The notes below the pieces were generated by a model. That model was given only the letters and a program-made list of their open reading frames with translations. It was not told where the DNA came from and made no database searches. The position numbers and the translations under genes were made by a program. A DNA stretch of 64,000 bases from Bacteroidales bacterium (GTDB lineage Bacteria > Bacteroidota > Bacteroidia > Bacteroidales > UBA12077), in contig JAEINU010000007.1 of assembly GCA_016342685.1 (NCBI GenBank), positions 62,001-126,000 on the forward strand, written 5' to 3'. Of the stretch, positions 59,798 to 64,000 are shown piece after piece (position 1 is the stretch's first letter; every line of letters starts with the position of its first letter).

Positions 59798-60388
59798 ATG
59801 AAAACTAAAATTTACAAACCACTTGGATTATTATTAGTAGGAGCAGTTGTTTTTGGAAGTACATTTACAAGTTGTAAATCTAAACAAGAAGTTTCGAATG
59901 TAAAGAACGAAACTTTAATCGAAGTATACTGTTCAGGTCCTGATTATAGAAGCGATAAAAACAATTTCCGAGCAAATTCAATTGGAGAAAGTTTGGATCA
60001 AGGTACAGCTCGTAAAAAAGCAATGAGTAATGCAAAAGCTGATTTAGCTGGATTAATCCAAACAGTTATCAAAGGAACAACTGATAATTATGTTAACTCA
60101 AGAGAGTTTAACAATGTAGAAGAAGTTGAAGAAAGATTTGAATCACTTACACGCGAAGTATTGAATCAACAATTAAACAACATTAAAGTAATTTGCGAGA
60201 AGCAAACCATTACTAAAGAAGGTCGTTACAAGACATATGTAGCGATTGAAATGAGTGTTGATGCCTTAGAAGATGCATTAAATAGCAGACTTTCTAAAGA
60301 CCAAAGATTAAAAGTTGATTACGACTACGAAAAGTACAAAGAGACTTTCGATAAAGAAATGGAAAAATTAGAAAACGGTGCTTACTAA
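59798..60388 (+). CDS. LPP20-family lipoprotein
   Basis: A 196-residue lipoprotein with lipobox FTSC (Cys26). The LPP20-like core shows GTARKKAMSNAKADLAGLIQTVIKG and YKTYVAIEMSVDALEDAL, the usual helix-strand pattern. The C-terminal 50 residues are highly charged and helical. It is probably in one operon with the larger LPP20-type protein upstream and ends at a strong terminator. Function unknown. Confidence 0.85.
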   Translation: MKTKIYKPLGLLLVGAVVFGSTFTSCKSKQEVSNVKNETLIEVYCSGPDYRSDKNNFRANSIGESLDQGTARKKAMSNAKADLAGLIQTVIKGTTDNYVNSREFNNVEEVEERFESLTREVLNQQLNNIKVICEKQTITKEGRYKTYVAIEMSVDALEDALNSRLSKDQRLKVDYDYEKYKETFDKEMEKLENGAY

Positions 60389-60410
60389 CATCTTATTCTA
60401 AACAACTTAC

Positions 60411-60437
60411 AAAGGGAGCTTTTGCTCCCTTTTTTTA
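60411..60437 (+). terminator. Terminator of the LPP20 gene pair
   Basis: A perfect 9-bp stem (60411-60419 with 60424-60432) and a run of about eight T, 22 nt after the stop. Confidence 0.92.
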
Positions 60438-60451
60438 TATCCAATAACAAC

Positions 60452-60481
60452 TTGACTTTCGTTTCATTATTGTTATTTTTG
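60452..60481 (+). promoter_or_regulatory. Promoter of prfB
   Basis: TTG (60452-60454), a 19-nt spacer and TATTTTTG (60474-60481) fit the Bacteroidota consensus. The 5' leader would be only about 10 nt. Confidence 0.62.
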
Positions 60482-60498
60482 TTTCAAAATATTCACAT

Positions 60499-61588
60499 AT
60501 GATTTCGAACGAACAACTAAAGGATATCGAAAAGCGACACGAGTTGCTGAGGAGGTATCTTTGACATTGATAATAAATTAATTAAAATCGAGGAAGAGGA
60601 AGAAAAAACTCATGCTCCTGATTTTTGGGATAATCCCAATATAGCCGAAAACCATCTTAGATATATTTCTGGAATAAAAGAATGGACTAATTCTTATTCC
60701 GAGATAAGCATTCAAGTCGAAGAGCTTAAAGTTGCGATTGATTTTTACAAAGAAGGTGAAATTGAAGAGTCCGAAGTAGAGAAACTTTATGAATTAATAA
60801 TTGTTTTAATTGAAAAGCTTGAGTTAAAAAATATGCTTCGAAAAGAGGAAGATAGTTTTGGAGCTTATTTGCAAATTAATCCAGGAGCTGGAGGAACAGA
60901 AAGCCACGATTGGGCAGAAATGCTTATGCGAATGTATATTCGTTATGGTGAGCGAAACAACTATAAAGTTAAAGAAATTAATTATCAACCAGGAGATACT
61001 GCAGGGATAAATACTGTGACATTGGAATTCACAGGCGATTTCGCTTATGGTTACTTAAAAGGGGAAAATGGAGTGCACCGTTTAGTTCGACTATCTCCAT
61101 TCGATTCGGCAAATAGACGCCATACATCTTTTGCTTCAGTTTTTGTTTCTCCAGTTGTTGATGATACAATAGAAATTGAAATAAATCCAGGCGACATTAC
61201 ATGGGAAACTTTTCGCTCAAGTGGTGCCGGTGGGCAGCATGTAAACAAAGTTGAAACGGCAGTTCGTTTAAGACACGCTCCATCTGGAATAGTAATTGAA
61301 AATCAGGAAACAAGATCTCAGTTTAAGAATAAAGAAAATGCAACTCGCATGCTTAAATCTCAACTTTACGAGTTGGAGTTACGAAAACAACTCGATGAGC
61401 GTGCTAAGATAGAGGGGGCAAAGAAGAAAATCGAGTGGGGATCACAAATAAGGAACTATGTTTTACATCCATATAAAATAATTAAGGATGTTAGAACAGG
61501 CTTTGAAGTTGGGAATGTACAAGATGTATTAGATGGGAACCTCGATGGTTTTATTAAAGCATTCCTGATGGAATTCAGCGACGACTAA
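60499..61588 (+). CDS. prfB: Peptide chain release factor 2, +1 programmed frameshift
   Basis: RF2 ends translation at UGA and UAA. Codons from ATG 60499 read MISNEQLKDIEKRHELLRRYL, then an in-frame UGA at 60562-60564. Skipping T60562 continues in the next frame as DIDNKLIKIEEE through to 61588, giving 362 residues, close to E. coli RF2 (365). The stop-recognition loop shows SPF (RLSPFDSANRRH) and the catalytic GGQ is in SGAGGQHVNK. The frameshift forms an autoregulatory loop: little RF2 means more shifting. PrmC, which methylates the GGQ, is encoded 2.7 kb upstream. Confidence 0.96.
60550..60565 (+). promoter_or_regulatory. RF2 frameshift signal
   Basis: AGGAGGTATCTTTGAC contains a perfect Shine-Dalgarno (AGGAGG), 3 nt, the slippery CTT, the UGA stop and a C that weakens it. 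This is the conserved RF2 layout. It is one of the strongest SD sequences in a window where genes rarely use SD for initiation. Confidence 0.95.
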
Positions 61589-61654
61589 ACCAACAAAACA
61601 GTATCAGTCATGTAGTATTATCATAGGAATATTCATAAAAAAGATATGTAAACA

Positions 61655-63292
61655 ATGAAAACAACAACAAACATAAATTTCAGACTATCAATCATATTTA
61701 TAATATTCCCAATCGTATTTTTTTATTCTTGTTCTGATTTTAAAAATGCAGAAGAAACAATAAATGTATTAGATGTGGAGCGAATTGTTAAGGAATTTTC
61801 TTCGGATGATTTTCAAGGACGAAAACCTTTAACGCTAGGAGAAGAAAAAGCGGTTGATTATTTAATAAATGAATATAAAAGAATTGGATTAGAGCCATTT
61901 CAGAACGGTAGTTTTATACAAGAAGTTCCACTGGTAGAAATTAAGAATACCATAAGCGAACGTATGAAGATAAATATGTGGAATGCATCCATAGAATTTA
62001 AATATTTGGATGATTTTATTGCAAATTCAGACCTATTAGTCGAAGAAACAAAGATTCGAAATTCAAGTATGGTATTTGTTGGCTATGGTATTGTAGCTCC
62101 AGAATATAATTGGAACGACTATAAAGATGCAAATGTAAAAGGGAAAATAGCAGTTGTATTAATTAATGATCCTGGATTTGGATCCGAAGATTCTACCTTT
62201 TTTAAAGGAAACGAAATGACCTATTATGGGCGATGGACCTATAAGTTTGAAGAGGCAGAAAGGCAAGGAGCAAAAGGAATAATCATTATTCACGAGAGAG
62301 AAACAGCTGGTTATCCTTGGAGTGTAATAGCAAATGGAGCCGATCAGTCCAGATTATATTTGGATTCAGATAATAATGAACCAAAGCTCACGCTTAAAGC
62401 TTGGATGACAGGAAATGCAGCGAAAGAATTGTTTTCAATGGCTGGGTTTAATTATAATGATTTAAAAGAGAAATCTGGAACTACAGAATTTAAACCGATA
62501 AATATTAGAGCAAGATTAAACCTGAAAATAAAGTCGACATATAAAAAAGGGATATCGAAAAATGTAATTGGACTTATCCCAGGAACTAAAAAAGCCGATG
62601 AGGTAATTGTTTATTCTTCACATTGGGATCATTTAGGTATTGGACCTATTGTTAATGGCGATTCAATTTACAATGGAGCTGTAGATAATTCTACTTCAAT
62701 GGCATGGATGTTGGAAATAGCCGAAGCTTTTGCCAATCTAAAGAAAAAACCAGCAAGATCTATTATGTTTTTGTCAACAAGCTCTGAGGAGGAAGGACTT
62801 TTAGGATCAGAGTACTATCTAAGGAATCCAATATTTCCTTTAAATAAAACAGTTGCAAATATTAATAATGATCTAATGTTACCTTTTGGGCCCTATAGAG
62901 ACATTACAATTATGGGATATGGTCAATCTGAGCTTGATGATTATGTTTTAAAGTTTGCAAAAGAATACGATAGATATGTACTTCCAGATCCAAATCCTCA
63001 AACAGGTATGTACTTTAGAGGAGATCAATTTAGTTTTGCAAAATATGGAGTACCCGCTTTGTATGCAAAAGGGAGTTACGATAATATAGAATTTGGAAAA
63101 GAATGGGGTATAAAGAAAGAAAAAGATTGGTTGTCTAATAATTATCACAAACAAACTGATCAGTATGATAGTGGAACATGGAACTTAGAAGGAATTGTTG
63201 ATGACGCAAAATTTCTTTTTAGAATGGGATATGAGTTAAGTAATTCGAATGATTTTCCAAAATGGAAAGAAGGTTCAGAGTTTAAAAGGTAA
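61655..63292 (+). CDS. M28-family zinc aminopeptidase-like lipoprotein
   Basis: A 545-residue exported peptidase with a signal peptide ending in FYSC, a likely lipobox (Cys26). It has the M28 fold with an inserted PA domain (about 115-250). Metal ligands visible are YSSHWDHLG (His), GAVDNS (Asp) and SSEEEGLLGS (Glu pair). M28 enzymes clip N-terminal residues from peptides; the exact specificity is unknown. The lipid anchor places it on a membrane facing the periplasm or surface. It ends 7 nt before the convergent tRNA-Ala. Confidence 0.93.
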   Translation: MKTTTNINFRLSIIFIIFPIVFFYSCSDFKNAEETINVLDVERIVKEFSSDDFQGRKPLTLGEEKAVDYLINEYKRIGLEPFQNGSFIQEVPLVEIKNTISERMKINMWNASIEFKYLDDFIANSDLLVEETKIRNSSMVFVGYGIVAPEYNWNDYKDANVKGKIAVVLINDPGFGSEDSTFFKGNEMTYYGRWTYKFEEAERQGAKGIIIIHERETAGYPWSVIANGADQSRLYLDSDNNEPKLTLKAWMTGNAAKELFSMAGFNYNDLKEKSGTTEFKPINIRARLNLKIKSTYKKGISKNVIGLIPGTKKADEVIVYSSHWDHLGIGPIVNGDSIYNGAVDNSTSMAWMLEIAEAFANLKKKPARSIMFLSTSSEEEGLLGSEYYLRNPIFPLNKTVANINNDLMLPFGPYRDITIMGYGQSELDDYVLKFAKEYDRYVLPDPNPQTGMYFRGDQFSFAKYGVPALYAKGSYDNIEFGKEWGIKKEKDWLSNNYHKQTDQYDSGTWNLEGIVDDAKFLFRMGYELSNSNDFPKWKEGSEFKR

Positions 63293-63298
63293 AAGAAG

Positions 63299-63372
63299 TG
63301 GAGCATAGCGGAATCGAACCGCTGACCTCTTGACTGCCAGTCAAACGCTCTAGCCAACTGAGCTAATGCCCC
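63299..63372 (-). tRNA. tRNA-Ala, anticodon GGC
   Basis: A 74-nt cloverleaf on the minus strand: acceptor GGGGCAT pairs with ATGCTCC, including the G3-U70 identity pair of tRNA-Ala. D stem GCTC/GAGC, anticodon loop CTGGCAG (anticodon GGC), T arm AGCGG-TTCGATT-CCGCT. CCA is not encoded. It is convergent to the M28 peptidase gene. Confidence 0.96.
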
Positions 63373-63727
63373 ATTTAATAAAGTGAAAGATCATATGGCA
63401 TATTTGAACGCTTTACTTCGGAAAATCATGAAAATTTTGTTTTCATTAAATTCAGAATCAACTAAGCTAATGCCCATTTTTAAAAACATGTGAAAATACA
63501 TTTTTTTATTTAAAATAGAAAGCTATTTTAGCAAACTCAAAACATATAGCATAATTTGTGCGTTATGTTATAAAGAATAAAGTACATCAGGTATTGATAA
63601 TTAGAAAGATAATGCATTATTTATGCATAATTCAGTTAAAATTGCGAATATTTAGAAATTTTAACATGAAAGTTTTGAAAAACATTATTATATTATTTAT
63701 TTTTAGGCATTCAAAAAATAAACCAAC
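63373..63727. other. 355-nt intergenic region after tRNA-Ala
   Basis: No convincing gene. It holds the tRNA-Ala promoter side, a partial tRNA-Ala copy (63459-63479) and the AT-rich leader of the TonB gene. A short open frame near 63558 is very AT-rich with no family look and was not called. Confidence 0.6.
63459..63479 (-). repeat. Partial duplicate of the tRNA-Ala 5' end
   Basis: These 21 bases match 63355-63376 (the 5' end and D-arm of tRNA-Ala plus flank) in direct orientation, with one substitution (G to A) and one C missing. The copy is 104 nt away. It may be a leftover of a tRNA duplication or of a past insertion. Confidence 0.7.
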
Positions 63728-64000
63728 ATGGAAGTTAAAAAAACAGATAAGGCTAATTTAGAGAAGAAAAGAGGCATGTTTCTTCAATTAGGTTATGTTG
63801 TTGTTCTTGGGCTAGTTTTACTAGCTTTTGAATGGGGAACTAGACCTGCAGAAATTAACTCATTGGGAGAGTTAGGTGATATGGATCTTGAAGAGGAAAT
63901 TATACCAATTACTCGTCAGCAAAACGAACCACCTCCACCACCTCCACCACCTCAAACTACAGAAGTTATTAATATTGTTGATGATGATGTAGAAATTGAA
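63728..64000 (+). CDS. Energy transducer TonB-like protein, 3' cut by window edge
   Basis: The first 91 residues of a TonB-type protein: a short basic cytoplasmic start, one membrane segment (about 18-38), then an acidic stretch and a run of eight prolines (NEPPPPPPPPQTT), the periplasm-spanning rod. TonB couples the proton gradient (via ExbB/ExbD) to outer-membrane transporters. The C-terminal beta domain lies outside the window, so the subtype cannot be seen. Confidence 0.88.
   Translation, partial: MEVKKTDKANLEKKRGMFLQLGYVVVLGLVLLAFEWGTRPAEINSLGELGDMDLEEEIIPITRQQNEPPPPPPPPQTTEVINIVDDDVEIE

Noticed and set aside
60499-60564. prfB as a pseudogene broken by UGA
   Set aside because: The stop sits in the conserved RF2 frameshift signal and the +1 frame continues with a full-length RF2.
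63299-63479. tRNA-Ala as an active phage attachment site
   Set aside because: The repeat is at the tRNA 5' end, only 104 nt apart, and no integrase or phage gene is present.
63558-63761. Short plus-strand frame before the TonB gene
   Set aside because: It is extremely AT-rich, overlaps the TonB start in another frame and resembles no known protein.
1-64000. CRISPR arrays, insertion sequences or prophage
   Set aside because: No regularly spaced repeats, transposase, integrase or phage structural genes were seen on either strand.

Overview
The window looks like chromosomal DNA from a Bacteroidota bacterium, probably a marine or anaerobic Bacteroidales/Marinilabiliales type (Marinifilum/Labilibaculum-like). 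The genus is inference; the phylum is better supported. Evidence: low GC; Bacteroidota-type promoters (TTTG, about 20 nt, TAnnTTTG) before several genes; almost no Shine-Dalgarno sequences at starts; DnaE carrying an N-terminal proofreading exonuclease; S16 with a long acidic tail; DUF6427, DUF4097 and DUF2807 proteins; two-component-propeller sensors. No prophage, insertion sequence or CRISPR array was seen.

Layout. 1-1932: 3' part of purD and a membrane protein. 1962-13193: ten closely spaced minus-strand genes, probably one transcript, reading CheR, CheR-like, CheB, membrane GAF protein, GAF-PAS-PAS-PP2C phosphatase, SiaB-type kinase, SiaC-type protein, TerB-ABC transporter, lipoprotein, secreted protein. 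13355-24791: NodU-type carbamoyltransferase, outer-membrane and nuclease-fold proteins, purQ, nitroreductase, ArsC-like protein, class I fumarase, membrane AraC regulator, lipoprotein, TetM-like GTPase. 24885-27910: ECF sigma factor, anti-sigma factor with HEAT-like repeats, two DUF4097 proteins. 28073-48869: housekeeping (sppA, folK, upp, radC, trxA, dnaE, rpsP-rimM, a nucleotide-sugar dehydratase, MarC, YwbE, nucleoid protein, mpl-like ligase). 49090-50118: tRNA-Glu, rpsT, LOG protein. 50203-55764: caspase-fold TPR lipoprotein followed by a propeller-PP2C sensor. 55891-64000: ribD, prmC, recX, two LPP20-type proteins, prfB with its programmed frameshift, an M28 peptidase, tRNA-Ala, and the start of a TonB protein.

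The most interesting content is signalling. The 1962-13193 operon joins a Sia-like partner switch (PP2C phosphatase, GHKL kinase, SiaC-type target with Thr68) to an orphan CheR/CheB methylation pair. There is no chemoreceptor, CheA, CheW or SiaD diguanylate cyclase, and a TerB-fused ABC transporter lies at the distal end. A second PP2C phosphatase forms a two-gene unit with a caspase-fold lipoprotein. The start of that phosphatase gene contains a perfect 16-bp terminator-like hairpin inside the coding sequence. Both units read as membrane signalling devices whose outputs are not obvious from known homologues.
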